Source: Qipengyuania mesophila (GTDB taxonomy: Bacteria > Pseudomonadota > Alphaproteobacteria > Sphingomonadales > Sphingomonadaceae). From it: 64,000 bases of DNA. Both the position numbers and the translations under genes were made by a program. The stretch lies in the NCBI RefSeq assembly GCF_019711655.1, contig NZ_JAIGNU010000002.1, forward strand, positions 248,001-312,000, in the 5' to 3' direction. Shown one piece after another: positions 17,786-26,487 of the stretch. How positions within the stretch are numbered: position 1 is the stretch's first letter; each line of letters begins with the position of its first letter. The notes under the pieces were generated by a model. It had not been told where the DNA came from, ran no database searches, and worked only from the letters and a program-made list of their open reading frames with translations.

Positions 17786-18763
17786 TCAGCGCCCGTCGAA
17801 GGCGCGCTGGATGGCGGCGGGATCGCTGGTCCCGCCCGCCAGCAGCATCTGCAGCAGGATGCGCGCTTTTTGCGGGTTGAGCGCGCGCGCGGCGACGAAG
17901 CCATTGGCCTCGTCCTCGGGCTCGCGGTCGACCAGCCCCTCGTCGAGGCGGCTCGCCCGCACCACCGGAATGCCCTGCGCGGCCAGCTCGACGAGCACGG
18001 AGCGTGCATCCTCTGCCATATTGCCCTCACCCACCCCGGCGACCACGATCCCGCGGGTCTCGGGACCGACTTGCCGCCGTACGCTGGCACCGTCGAAACC
18101 GGCATAGGCATAGAGGATCACGACCTCGGGCAGGCTGTCGGGCAGCGCGTAGGCGGCGGCGCTGTCGCTGCGCCAAGGTGCACCGAACCATTCGAGCGAC
18201 GCTGGCGTGACCAGCCCGACCGATTCGCGCGGGAAGCCGCGGAAGGCCTCGGTCCCGCGTGTGCGCACCTTGTGCACGTCGCGCGCGGCGAAAACGCGGT
18301 CGCCCATCACCACCAGCACGCCGCGCCCGGCAGCCTGCGGATCGCTCGCCACGCGCACCGCATTGGCGAAATTCCTGAGCCCGTCATAGCCCACCGCATC
18401 GGCGGGCCGCATCGCGCCGACCACCACAACAGGCTTGGTTGCGGGCAATGTCAGGTCGAGCAGGAAGGCGGTTTCCTCGAGCGTGTCGGTGCCGTGGGTG
18501 ACGATCACACCGTGGCAGCCCTCGTCATCCAGCGCCGCCAGCGCGGCGGCATGGAGCGGGTGCCACACCGCGGGCCCGATATCCGCCGAATCGATATTGG
18601 CGATCTGCGTGCCCGACAGCTCAGCCCCGAGGCCGAGCCCGCCGACGCGCTCGAGATAGTCCTCGATCCCGATCTCGCCCGCGCGATAATCCTGCGCGAT
18701 GGCGGAGCCGGCGATCCCGGCGATGGTGCCGCCGGTGGCGAGAACGGTGAGCCTGGTGGTCAT
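17786..18763 (-). CDS. L-asparaginase (bacterial type)
   Basis: 325 residues. It hydrolyses Asn to Asp and ammonia. The nucleophile Thr13 is in ATGGTIAG and the second signature THGTDTLEET is near residue 90, with a conserved Lys-type segment AMRPADAVGYDG after it. No clear signal peptide is present, so a cytoplasmic enzyme is likely, though the family includes periplasmic ones. It is divergent from tRNA-Val. Confidence 0.9.
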   Translation of the reverse strand: MTTRLTVLATGGTIAGIAGSAIAQDYRAGEIGIEDYLERVGGLGLGAELSGTQIANIDSADIGPAVWHPLHAAALAALDDEGCHGVIVTHGTDTLEETAFLLDLTLPATKPVVVVGAMRPADAVGYDGLRNFANAVRVASDPQAAGRGVLVVMGDRVFAARDVHKVRTRGTEAFRGFPRESVGLVTPASLEWFGAPWRSDSAAAYALPDSLPEVVILYAYAGFDGASVRRQVGPETRGIVVAGVGEGNMAEDARSVLVELAAQGIPVVRASRLDEGLVDREPEDEANGFVAARALNPQKARILLQMLLAGGTSDPAAIQRAFDGR

Positions 18764-18800
18764 GCCGCGCGGCCTAGCCCCCGCGGCGCGATCTCGGCAA

Positions 18801-18828
18801 TTGATTTTGAAGATTTGGACGTTATGTG
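18801..18828 (+). promoter_or_regulatory. Candidate promoter of tRNA-Val
   Basis: TTGATT (18801-18806) and TATGTG (18823-18828) are separated by 16 bases in a locally AT-rich stretch. Transcription would begin about 15 bases before the tRNA. Only position and composition support this. Confidence 0.35.
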
Positions 18829-18850
18829 CAGCACTCCCGCGGAACGGTGC

Positions 18851-18926
18851 GGGCGCTTAGCTCAGTTGGTAGAGCATCTCGTTTACACCGAGAGGGTCGG
18901 CGGTTCGAGCCCGTCAGCGCCCACCA
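18851..18926 (+). tRNA. tRNA-Val (anticodon TAC), CCA encoded
   Basis: 76 bases fold as a cloverleaf: acceptor GGGCGCT pairs with AGCGCCC, the D-arm is GCTC...GAGC, the T-arm GGCGGTTCGAGCCCGTC, and the CCA end is encoded. Position 34-36 is TAC, so it reads GUA (and related) Val codons. An FAD-monooxygenase reading frame begins immediately downstream without a normal start codon. Confidence 0.97.
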
Positions 18927-18965
18927 TTCCCTGGCAGGAACCCGGAGGCGGCAGCGGGAGGGGGT

Positions 18966-20273
18966 ATCCGCCAGTCATACGACATCGCGATAGTCGGATG
19001 CGGCCCGGCCGGGCTTGCCGCCGCGCTGTTGCTGCATCGCGACGGGCACAGGGTCACGCTGTTCGAGCGTTTCGACGAGCCTCAGCCGCTCGGGTCGGGT
19101 CTGATGCTGCAACCATCGGGCATGGCGGTTCTCCAGAGGATGGGGCTGGCTGATGACATCGCGGCGCGCGGTGCGCGGATCGATGCCCTGCTCGGCCGCG
19201 AAGAGAATGGCCGCATCGCGCTCGACGCGCCCTACGCGAAGCTGGGCCTTGGCGAGGCTTTCGGTATCGGCATCCACCGCGCCGGCCTGTTCAGTGTGCT
19301 CTACCAGCGCGTTCAAGAGGCTGGGATCACGATTCTGACTGGTCACGAGGCGCGCGGCAGCACCGTCGACGGCGGAAAGCGCAGACTGACCTTCTTCGAC
19401 GGCGCTGCATCAGAGCCCTTCGATCTCGTTGTCGATGCCAGCGGGTGGGCGTCACGCATCGAGTTGGGCGACCGGCAGGGCCTCCTTCCCTACGGCGCCT
19501 TGTGGGCGACCGTACCGGTTCAGCCGGACGATCCGCATGCGAGGAACCTCCTCGAACAGCGCTATCGCCGTGCATCGCAAATGGTCGGGGTACTGCCGAT
19601 CGGATCGCGAGGACCGGGCCTACCCGACGAAGTCGCCTTCTTCTGGTCGCTCCGGCGCAGCGACTACCAACGCTGGCGTGCCGCCCCGATCGAGGGGTGG
19701 AAGGAGGAAGTTCTGCGCCTCTGGCCCGAGGTAGATTTCCTGCTCGACCGCATTTCCAGTCACGCCGATCTCACCTTCGCGCGCTACGCCCATCGGAGCG
19801 CGCATCGCCCGTATCGCGAGCGCCTGGTGCGGATAGGCGATGCCTGGCATTCGGCCAGCCCCCAGCTCGGACAAGGCGCGAACATGGCCCTGCTCGATGC
19901 CTGGAGTCTTGCCGCCGGCCTGCGCGAGGGGCGGATCCTGCAGGAAGGCCTGCGCCTGTCGGCCAGCTGGCGGCGCGACCATGTGGCGCTCTATCAGGCG
20001 GTCACCGCGGCCTTCACGCCGCTTTTCCAGTCGGACGCGGCACTGTGGCCGTGGCTGCGCGACCGGATCGTCGCGCCGCTTTCTCGCCTTGGACCGGTGG
20101 CGCGGTTGCAGGCGCAGCTGATGAGCGGGCTGTTCGGCTTCCCGCTAGCGATGCTCGGACTGGACCTGCCCGACTACTCCGCAATCGCCGCGTCGATGGC
20201 GGCGCGCGCTTCTTCGCTTTCCCAGTCGAATTCGCCCTGTACGCGCCACACTTCCTTGCCATCACCATCGTAG
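18966..20273 (+). CDS. FAD-dependent monooxygenase, no canonical start codon
   Basis: About 435 residues if read from ATC 18966. The frame is open from 18873, inside tRNA-Val, but has no ATG, GTG, TTG or CTG before the essential dinucleotide motif VGCGPAGLA. The first usable TTG (19029) would delete that motif. The GD motif IGDAWHSASPQLGQGANMAL and DASGW segment show the PHBH/UbiH-like flavin hydroxylase class. A rare ATC start behind GGGAGGGGG, or a decayed 5' end, are both possible. The last ~33 codons run through the 3' end of the convergent TlpA gene and look like read-through sequence. Substrate unknown. Confidence 0.6.
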   Translation: MRQSYDIAIVGCGPAGLAAALLLHRDGHRVTLFERFDEPQPLGSGLMLQPSGMAVLQRMGLADDIAARGARIDALLGREENGRIALDAPYAKLGLGEAFGIGIHRAGLFSVLYQRVQEAGITILTGHEARGSTVDGGKRRLTFFDGAASEPFDLVVDASGWASRIELGDRQGLLPYGALWATVPVQPDDPHARNLLEQRYRRASQMVGVLPIGSRGPGLPDEVAFFWSLRRSDYQRWRAAPIEGWKEEVLRLWPEVDFLLDRISSHADLTFARYAHRSAHRPYRERLVRIGDAWHSASPQLGQGANMALLDAWSLAAGLREGRILQEGLRLSASWRRDHVALYQAVTAAFTPLFQSDAALWPWLRDRIVAPLSRLGPVARLQAQLMSGLFGFPLAMLGLDLPDYSAIAASMAARASSLSQSNSPCTRHTSLPSPS

Positions 20274-20731
20274 AGGACCGTGGTCGGCATCACCCCGCCG
20301 CCGATCGCGAAGCCCAGGTTGTTTTCGGGGTCCATCCACGGTTCGAGCCGGGCGAAGCCGCCCTGCGCGAAGAAGGGCTCAACCTTTTCCGCCCCCTGCA
20401 TGTCCTGGCTGACCGTCACCACCCTCAGGCGCCCATCATATTCGCCCGCCAGGGCGTCGAGAAGCGGCATTTCCTTGACGCAGGGCGCGCACCAGGTGGC
20501 CCAGAGATTGAGCAGCACCGGAGTGCCGCGCAGGCTGCCCAGATTGAGGACGCGCCCGTCGGGATCGGCCACATTGGCGGCGGGCATCGGCGCGCCCGCT
20601 TCGCCCGTGTCGATTTCGGCCTTTGGCGCCGAAGAAGCGGTGCTTTCTTGCGCCGTCTCGGGTGCGCCCCTATCGCAGCCGGCGACAGCAAGACCGAGGA
20701 CGATGGCTAGCGTGAACGATAAGCGGGACAC
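20174..20731 (-). CDS. TlpA-like thioredoxin-fold lipoprotein
   Basis: 185 residues. Signal peptide ending VAGC (lipobox, Cys near residue 17) anchors it to a membrane facing the periplasm. The thioredoxin active site WATWCAPC is near residue 77, in the TlpA/ResA style, followed by the cis-Pro segment VMPTTVLYD. It is probably a disulfide reductant for extracytoplasmic proteins such as cytochrome apoproteins. GTG 20731 is chosen because GGAG precedes it at 6 bases; TTG 20734 is the alternative. The 5' end overlaps divergent argH by 29 bases and the 3' end overlaps the monooxygenase by 100. Confidence 0.85.
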   Translation of the reverse strand: MSRLSFTLAIVLGLAVAGCDRGAPETAQESTASSAPKAEIDTGEAGAPMPAANVADPDGRVLNLGSLRGTPVLLNLWATWCAPCVKEMPLLDALAGEYDGRLRVVTVSQDMQGAEKVEPFFAQGGFARLEPWMDPENNLGFAIGGGVMPTTVLYDGDGKEVWRVQGEFDWESEEARAAIDAAIAE

Positions 20732-22124
20732 CAAGGGCTCCAATTCGATGTGGGGCGGCAGGTTCGCCGAAGGCCCTAGCGCGATCATGCGCGAAATCAA
20801 CGCCTCGATTCCGTTCGACAAGGCGCTGTGGCGCGAGGATATCGCGGGCAGCCGCGCGCATGTCGCCATGTTGGCGCAGCAGGGCATCGTCAGCGCGGCG
20901 GATGCCAAGGCCATCGACGAGGGGCTCCAGCAGGTCGCCGAGGAATACGAACGCGACGGCGTGCCCGAGGACTGGGACCTCGAGGACATCCACATGACGG
21001 TCGAGGCGCGGCTGACCGAGATCGTCGGCCCGGCGGCGGGGCGCCTGCATACCGCGCGCAGCCGCAACGACCAGGTGGCGACCGATTTCCGCATCTGGGT
21101 GCGCAGTGCGATGCGGCGCGCCGTAGCCGGGATCGACGCGGTGCTCGGTGCGCTGGTCACGCGCGCCGAGGAACATGCCGAGAGCATCATGCCCGGCTTC
21201 ACCCATCTGCAGACCGCGCAGCCGGTGACGCTTGGCCATCACCTGCTCGCCTATTTCGAGATGCTGATGCGCGACCGCTCGCGCTTCGCCGACGCGCTGG
21301 CACGGATGGACGAGTGCCCGCTCGGTTCGGCGGCGCTCGCCGGGACCGGCTTCCACCTCGATCGCGAGATGACCGCCACGGCGCTCGGCTTCGCGCGCCC
21401 GACGCGCAACAGCCTCGATGCCGTGTCCGACCGCGACTTCGCGCTCGACTACCTGATGGCGGCGAGCCAGTGCTCGCTCCACCTCAGCCGGCTGGCCGAG
21501 GAATTCATCATCTGGGCGAGCCAGCCCTTCGGCTTCGTCAAGCTGCCCGACACGCTCTCGACGGGCAGCTCGATCATGCCGCAGAAGCGCAATCCCGACG
21601 CCGCCGAGCTGGTGCGCGGGCACGCCGGGCGCGTGATCGGCTGCGCGACCAGCCTGATGGTGACCATGAAGGGGCTCCCGCTCGCCTATTCGAAGGACAT
21701 GCAGGACGACAAGCCGCCAGTTTTCGAGGCGGCCGGCCTGCTCGACCTCAGCCTCGCCGCCATGGCGGGCATGGTCGCCGACAGCGCGTTCCAGACCGCG
21801 CGCATGCGCAAGGCTGCCGAGGCCGGCCACGCCACCGCCACCGACCTCGCCGACTGGCTGGTGCGGCAGGCCGACATCCCCTTTCGCGAGGCGCACCACA
21901 TCACCGGCGCGGCGGTCAAGCTGGCCGACGAGAAGGGTGTCGCGCTCGACGGGCTCTCGATCGAGGACCTCAAGGCCATCGACGCGCGGATCGACGAACG
22001 GGTCTTCGATGCGCTGTCGGTCGATGCCTCGGTCGCCGCGCGCGCCTCCTATGGCGGGACCGCGCCGGTTCGCGTAAGGGAGCAGGTGGCCGCGGCGAAA
22101 CAGCGCCTCGGCATGGAGAAATGA
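20703..22124 (+). CDS. argH: Argininosuccinate lyase
   Basis: 473 residues from ATG 20703, preceded by GAGG; ATG 20748 (MWGGRFAEG), nearer to the conserved N-terminus, is an alternative that would remove the overlap with the tlpA-like gene. It cleaves argininosuccinate to arginine and fumarate. The superfamily signature [12 protein letters not shown] lies near residue 287 and the [13 protein letters not shown] segment near 175 holds the catalytic His. Downstream lipoprotein gene overlaps its stop. Confidence 0.95.
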   Translation: MASVNDKRDTKGSNSMWGGRFAEGPSAIMREINASIPFDKALWREDIAGSRAHVAMLAQQGIVSAADAKAIDEGLQQVAEEYERDGVPEDWDLEDIHMTVEARLTEIVGPAAGRLHTARSRNDQVATDFRIWVRSAMRRAVAGIDAVLGALVTRAEEHAESIMPGFTHLQTAQPVTLGHHLLAYFEMLMRDRSRFADALARMDECPLGSAALAGTGFHLDREMTATALGFARPTRNSLDAVSDRDFALDYLMAASQCSLHLSRLAEEFIIWASQPFGFVKLPDTLSTGSSIMPQKRNPDAAELVRGHAGRVIGCATSLMVTMKGLPLAYSKDMQDDKPPVFEAAGLLDLSLAAMAGMVADSAFQTARMRKAAEAGHATATDLADWLVRQADIPFREAHHITGAAVKLADEKGVALDGLSIEDLKAIDARIDERVFDALSVDASVAARASYGGTAPVRVREQVAAAKQRLGMEK

Positions 22125-22360
22125 TGCGCCGCACCCTCGCCCTTGCCGCCCTGCTGAGCCTGTGTGCCTGCGGCCAGAAGACCGCGCTCGAACCGGTCGA
22201 GGGGACCGCACTGCCGCCCGCGCCCTATGGCGCGGAGGCGCAGCCGACCTCAGAGGAATTGCTCGCGCTCCCGCCCACCGCAGCGCCCGACCGCAGCGTC
22301 GAACTGCGCACGCGGTCGGAAGAACGCGAGGACGACCCCTTCGACCTGCCGCCCGAGTAA
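22121..22360 (+). CDS. Small lipoprotein of LptM type
   Basis: 79 residues. Signal peptide with lipobox LCAC (Cys near residue 17), followed directly by [12 protein letters not shown] short lipoprotein with a GQK-type start between argH and lysA matches the position and form of LptM/YifL-like proteins; the rest is a Pro-rich, acidic, disordered tail. LptM assists maturation of the LPS translocon LptD in E. coli; applying that here is inference. It overlaps the argH stop by four bases. Confidence 0.75.
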   Translation: MMRRTLALAALLSLCACGQKTALEPVEGTALPPAPYGAEAQPTSEELLALPPTAAPDRSVELRTRSEEREDDPFDLPPE

Positions 22361-22422
22361 TTTCGGCGGGGCAAGCAAGGCTTGCTCGACAGGCCGCGCG
22401 TCATTGGGCAGAGGCGGCAGCC

Positions 22423-23685
22423 ATGGACCATTTCCAGCTCAGGGACGGCGTGCTCCACGCCGAGGACGTGCCGCTGCCGCGCATCGCGCAAGAGGTCGGC
22501 ACGCCCGTCTACATCTATTCGCGCGCCACGCTCGAGCGGCATGCACGCGTGTTCCGCGAGGCGCTCGGCGCGCTCGACAATCCGCATATCGCCTTCGCGG
22601 TTAAGGCCAATCCCAATCTCGCCGTGCTCAAGGTGCTCGCCAACGAGGGCTATGGCGCCGATGTCGTCTCGGGCGGCGAGCTGACCCGCGCGCTGGCGGC
22701 GGGGATGAAGCCGGAGGACATCGTCTTCTCGGGTGTCGGCAAGACGCATGCCGAGCTGCTCCAGGGGCTCGAGGCCGATATCGGCCAGTTCAACATCGAG
22801 AGCGAGGAAGAGGGCTACGAACTCGCCGCCATCGCCGCGCGGCATGGCAAGCGCGCGGCCTGCGCGCTGCGGGTCAACCCGGATGTCGATGCGCGCACGC
22901 ATGAGAAGATCTCGACCGGCAAGCGCGAGAACAAGTTCGGCGTGCCTCTCGACCGCGCGGCAGAGATCTACGCCCGGCTGGCGGAGGAAGACGGCCTCGA
23001 TATGCGCGGCGTCGCGGTGCATATCGGCAGCCAGCTGGCCGATCTCGAACCGCTCGAGACCGCCTTCGGCAAGGTCGGCGCGCTGATCGCAGAGCTACGC
23101 GCTGCGGGTTGCAGCGTGACGCATGCCGACCTCGGCGGCGGGCTCGGCGTGCCCTACAAGGCGGGCGAGGAACTGCCCGCCCCGGCCGAGTACGGCGCCA
23201 TGGTCGCGCGCGTCACCAGGGACTGGGACGTGCGGCTGATGTTCGAACCCGGCCGCGTCATCGCGGGCAATGCCGGCGTGCTGCTGACCCGCGTGATCCG
23301 CGCCAAGCGCAGCGGCAACGGCCCACCCTTCGTGGTGGTCGACGCGGCGATGAACGACCTCGCCCGGCCCGCCATGTATGGCGCGTGGCACGATTTCGAC
23401 GCGGTCGAACCCAGCGGCGAGCGGATGACCGCGCATATCGTCGGCCCGATCTGCGAGACCGGCGACACTTTCGCCATGGACCGCAACTGCGACGCGCTGG
23501 TCGCCGGCGATCTCGCGGTGTTCCGCACCGCGGGCGCCTATGGCGCGACCATGGCCTCGTCCTACAATTCGCGCGGCTTCGTCGCCGAAGTGCTGGTCGA
23601 TGGCGACCGCCATGCCGTCGTCGCCGACCGCATCGCGGCCTCGGCGATCATGGATGCCGAGCGCGTGCCGGAGTGGCTCGCCTGA
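22423..23685 (+). CDS. lysA: Diaminopimelate decarboxylase
   Basis: 420 residues. PLP enzyme making lysine from meso-DAP, the last step of lysine synthesis. Lys61 in FAVKANPN binds PLP; the catalytic Cys sits in GPICETGD, and the HIGSQ and EPGR motifs are present. ATG 22423 is preceded by GAGG. Position after argH and the lipoprotein gene is a conserved gammaproteobacterial and alphaproteobacterial layout. Confidence 0.96.
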   Translation: MDHFQLRDGVLHAEDVPLPRIAQEVGTPVYIYSRATLERHARVFREALGALDNPHIAFAVKANPNLAVLKVLANEGYGADVVSGGELTRALAAGMKPEDIVFSGVGKTHAELLQGLEADIGQFNIESEEEGYELAAIAARHGKRAACALRVNPDVDARTHEKISTGKRENKFGVPLDRAAEIYARLAEEDGLDMRGVAVHIGSQLADLEPLETAFGKVGALIAELRAAGCSVTHADLGGGLGVPYKAGEELPAPAEYGAMVARVTRDWDVRLMFEPGRVIAGNAGVLLTRVIRAKRSGNGPPFVVVDAAMNDLARPAMYGAWHDFDAVEPSGERMTAHIVGPICETGDTFAMDRNCDALVAGDLAVFRTAGAYGATMASSYNSRGFVAEVLVDGDRHAVVADRIAASAIMDAERVPEWLA

Positions 23686-23697
23686 TGCCCAAGAGCC

Positions 23698-24468
23698 ATG
23701 CATAGCCTGCCGCTCTTCCACCGGATCGCGAGGGAGCGCGTCGTGGTGGTCGGCAGCGGCGAGATGGCGGCGGCCAAGGCGCGGCTGGTGACGCGCGCGG
23801 GCGGAATTCCCTGCGCCGAGACCGAGGCGCATCACGCGCGGCTCGGCTTCGTCGCGCTGGAGGACCCGCGCGCGGCGGAGGCCGCCGCGCTGCGGCTCAA
23901 GCGCGCCGGGCTCCTGGTCAATGTCGCCGACCGCCCCGAGCTGTGCGACTTCACCCTGCCGAGCGTGCTCGACCGCGACCCGGTGCTGGTGGCGGTGAGC
24001 ACCGGCGGGGCGTCTGCGGGGCTCGCCAAGCATGTCAGGCTGCGGCTCGAAGCGCTGCTGCCGCAAGGGCTTGGCGCGCTCGCGCGTGCGCTCGAGGCGG
24101 CACGCGAGACCATCCGCGCGCGCTTCCCGCAGGCCGATGCCCGCCGCCGCGCGCTCGACGAGGCCCTGCGGCAGGGCGGCGCGCTCGACCCCTTCGACGA
24201 GCAGGATAACGACGTGGTCGACCGTTGGCTCGCTGGACGCAGCGCGGCGCGCGATGGCGAGGTGCTCGATGTCACCCTCGCCAGCGACGATCCGGACGAT
24301 CTGACTTTGCGCCAGGCACGCGCGCTGGGCATGGCCGATACCGTGCTGCACGATCCGGACGTCCCCGAAGCGCTGCTGGTCCGCGCGCGCGCCGATGCGA
24401 CGCGCCTGCCGCTGCCTGCCGATCCGCCCGCCAGCGGGCTGACCGTGATCCTGCAGCGGAAGCCCTAG
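23698..24468 (+). CDS. Precorrin-2 dehydrogenase-like (CysG N-terminal domain) protein
   Basis: 256 residues. It begins HSLPLFHRI then VVVVGSGEMAAAKARL, the NAD-binding segment of siroheme synthase N-domains; SVLDRDPVLVAVSTGGASAGLAKHVRLRLE matches the ferrochelatase/dehydrogenase active region. The SAM methyltransferase half of CysG is absent. It likely oxidises precorrin-2 and inserts iron for siroheme, needed by sulfite or nitrite reductases. The C-terminal ~80 residues are not clearly assignable. It overlaps the convergent regulator by 4 bases. Confidence 0.75.
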   Translation: MHSLPLFHRIARERVVVVGSGEMAAAKARLVTRAGGIPCAETEAHHARLGFVALEDPRAAEAAALRLKRAGLLVNVADRPELCDFTLPSVLDRDPVLVAVSTGGASAGLAKHVRLRLEALLPQGLGALARALEAARETIRARFPQADARRRALDEALRQGGALDPFDEQDNDVVDRWLAGRSAARDGEVLDVTLASDDPDDLTLRQARALGMADTVLHDPDVPEALLVRARADATRLPLPADPPASGLTVILQRKP

Positions 24469-25433
24469 ACCACCGCCAGTTCGCTCGCGCCGACCTCGGC
24501 GAAATAGCGCGCCAGCGCATCGGCGGTATTGTCGGCGAGCGCGATATAGGCGCGGCGGCGGTCGTGCGGGTCGGACACGCGCACCAGCAAATCGGCCTCG
24601 ACCATCTGCCCGATCCAGCGCAGCGCGGTTGTCGCCGGCACGCCCGCGGCAATGCACAGCGAGGTCACGCAGACCTGCTTGCGCTCCGCCCGCGCGGCGG
24701 CGAGATCGAGCAATATGTCCCAGGCGGGATCGGCGAACAGTTCGGCATCGAAGAAACGCATCCGCGCCTGGCGCGCCTTGATCAGTTGGCGGATCGTCGC
24801 CGCATCGGGCAGCCGCGGCCGCTCGTCCTTGCCCGACACCGCGTAATCCTGCCCTTCGCCGCGCCATCCCGGCGATGGCGTCTCGAGCCGGAAGGCGCCG
24901 CCGCCTTCGCGCTGGCCGGGCGAAAGCCGCTCCAGCCGCTCGGCGATCCGACCGACCTGTTCGGTCAGCCGCAGCAGCATCAGCCGATCTTCCTCGCCCA
25001 TTTCGCGCAGCCGCAAATTGGGAATCCGCGCGAGCACGCGGCCGATGGCGATCACCCGTTCGGCGCGCGCGGGATCGACGAGGATCTGCGGCGCAGACAT
25101 CGAGAAACAACCGAACACGTCGTCGAGCGCGCCCATGGTGGTCGAGACCACCAGTTGCGCCCCCGCCTTGCCCCCGCGCATGTCGAGCCGCGAGAGCAGC
25201 GCCAGCGCGTCGGCGCTCGCCTCTGCGCAATCGACCAGCACGAGGTCGCCCAGCGCGGCCAGCGGCCCCTGCGCATATTCCTCGAGGCTGCAGCAATCGC
25301 GCAGGCGAAACCCGGCGGCGAGCGCATCCTCGCGCATTTCCGCCCGCACATGGTCGCGATCCGCGAGGACGGTGACCGACAGCTGGCACCCCGACGCATC
25401 GCGCGCCGGCTCATACTCGAAATCCGCCTGCAT
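24465..25433 (-). CDS. Orphan regulator: degenerate receiver plus MarR-like winged helix
   Basis: 322 residues. N-terminal part (about 15-125) follows the receiver pattern: LADRDHV at the acidic pocket, LVLVDCAEA at the phosphoacceptor strand, VVSTTMG at the Thr strand, but ILVDPAR where active receivers have the Lys of KPF. The switch Lys is therefore missing. A linker of charged helices follows, then a MarR-type winged helix (about 225-320) with CIAAGVPATTALRWIGQMVEADLL and a wing DPHDRRRAYIAL. A phosphorylation-independent regulator is inferred. It is divergent from an ECF sigma operon and has a LexA-type motif just upstream. Confidence 0.75.
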   Translation of the reverse strand: MQADFEYEPARDASGCQLSVTVLADRDHVRAEMREDALAAGFRLRDCCSLEEYAQGPLAALGDLVLVDCAEASADALALLSRLDMRGGKAGAQLVVSTTMGALDDVFGCFSMSAPQILVDPARAERVIAIGRVLARIPNLRLREMGEEDRLMLLRLTEQVGRIAERLERLSPGQREGGGAFRLETPSPGWRGEGQDYAVSGKDERPRLPDAATIRQLIKARQARMRFFDAELFADPAWDILLDLAAARAERKQVCVTSLCIAAGVPATTALRWIGQMVEADLLVRVSDPHDRRRAYIALADNTADALARYFAEVGASELAVV

Positions 25434-25459
25434 CGACTCGCACTCCTTGCTCCGATACG

Positions 25460-25474
25460 GAACATGATGAGAAC
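25460..25474 (-). promoter_or_regulatory. Candidate LexA (SOS) box between regulator and sigma operon
   Basis: GAACATGATGAGAAC is a perfect GAAC-N7-GAAC motif, the alphaproteobacterial LexA operator. Read on the regulator strand it is GTTCTCATCATGTTC, flanked by T-rich sequence as in known boxes. It ends 26 bases upstream of the regulator start and 82 bases upstream of the sigma-factor start. The regulator is the likelier target by distance. Confidence 0.6.
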
Positions 25475-25555
25475 AAAAAGCGGACAGGTCAAGAAGTGGG
25501 GCAAAATGGCCACGGGCGATTGAACCTTTCGGCCCGCTGCTGCGACTATCGCATC

Positions 25556-26116
25556 ATGACAACGACGGGCAGCACGGCCGGACCACCCGCTTCGGCGCGG
25601 ATCTATGACGAGCTGCTCGTCACGCTGGTGCAGTCGGGCGACCGGCGCGCGGGCGAGCGGCTGGCGGCGCGCTGGCAACCACGGCTCGCGCGGACCGCAC
25701 GGCGGCTGCTCGCCGAGGACGAGGCGGCGCTCGCCGCGGTGCAGGAGGCGTGGCTGTCGATCCTGCGCGGGATCGGCAGCCTGCGCGATCCCGCGCGCTT
25801 CGCCCCCTGGGCCTTCGGTATCTTGCGGCGGCGCTGTGCCGATCGCATCCGCAGGGCGCAGGCGGAAAGGGCGCGGAGCGGCGAGAGCGCGCACGAGCCC
25901 GCCCTGCCCGCATCGGCGGAGGAGGCGGTGGCCATCCGCCAGGCCTTCGCCGCGCTGCCGCCCGACCAGCGGCTCGCCGCGCAACTGTTCTTCGTCGAGG
26001 GCCTCACCCTCGCCGAGATCGCCGAGGTGCAGGAGGTGCCGCTGGGCACCGCCAAGACGCGCCTCTTCCATGCCCGCCGCAAGCTGAAGGCGGTGCTCAC
26101 AGGAGACGACACATGA
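25556..26116 (+). CDS. ECF-family RNA polymerase sigma factor
   Basis: 186 residues. Region 2 (about 20-95, EDEAALAAVQEAWLSILRGI, WAFGILRRRCADRIRR) and region 4 (about 125-180, ALPPDQRLAAQLFFVEGLTLAEIAEV then GTAKTRLFHARRKLK) are clear. The partner downstream membrane protein overlaps by four bases and could serve as its membrane-bound control element, though no zinc anti-sigma motif is visible. ATG 25556 is chosen by homology-like content; upstream codons are not conserved in character. Confidence 0.85.
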   Translation: MTTTGSTAGPPASARIYDELLVTLVQSGDRRAGERLAARWQPRLARTARRLLAEDEAALAAVQEAWLSILRGIGSLRDPARFAPWAFGILRRRCADRIRRAQAERARSGESAHEPALPASAEEAVAIRQAFAALPPDQRLAAQLFFVEGLTLAEIAEVQEVPLGTAKTRLFHARRKLKAVLTGDDT

Positions 26117-26487
26117 CCGATATCGACGACCGTATTCGCGGCGCGCTCGACGCCGACGACAAGGCCTTCCTCGCCGGCCTCGACGAAGGGCGCGGCATGT
26201 TCAGCCAGATGGGCGACGTGCTCGCCGGGCCGCTGGGCGGCTGGGCCAAGCTGATCTTCGTCTTCGCCGTCCCGATCGGGATCGCCCTGGTCTATTGCGG
26301 CTATCGCTTCATTACCGCACCGGGCCTCGACCAGGCGCTGTGGTGGGGCTTCGTGACGCTCGGCCTGCTGATCATGCAGGGCTTCATCAAGGAATGGTTC
26401 TACTCGCGGATGAACCTGCTCAGCGTGCTGCGCGAGGTGAAACGCCTGCAACTGCAGGTGGCGATGCTGGAAGAGCGCGGGCGCTAG
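26113..26487 (+). CDS. DUF6768-like small membrane protein, sigma-factor partner
   Basis: 124 residues. The acidic start MTDIDDRIRGALDADDKAFL and GGWAKLIFV are the DUF6768 character; two membrane segments (about 48-66 and 76-95) are followed by a basic helix VLREVKRLQLQVAMLEE that could form a coiled coil. It overlaps the sigma gene by four bases, so the two are expected to be made together. A role as sigma regulator is inferred from the pairing alone. Confidence 0.75.
   Translation: MTDIDDRIRGALDADDKAFLAGLDEGRGMFSQMGDVLAGPLGGWAKLIFVFAVPIGIALVYCGYRFITAPGLDQALWWGFVTLGLLIMQGFIKEWFYSRMNLLSVLREVKRLQLQVAMLEERGR

Noticed and set aside
18851..18926. tRNA-Val as an integration site of a genomic island
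   Set aside because: No integrase, no direct repeat of the tRNA 3' end found further on, and downstream genes soon return to core functions; only a small local rearrangement is supported.
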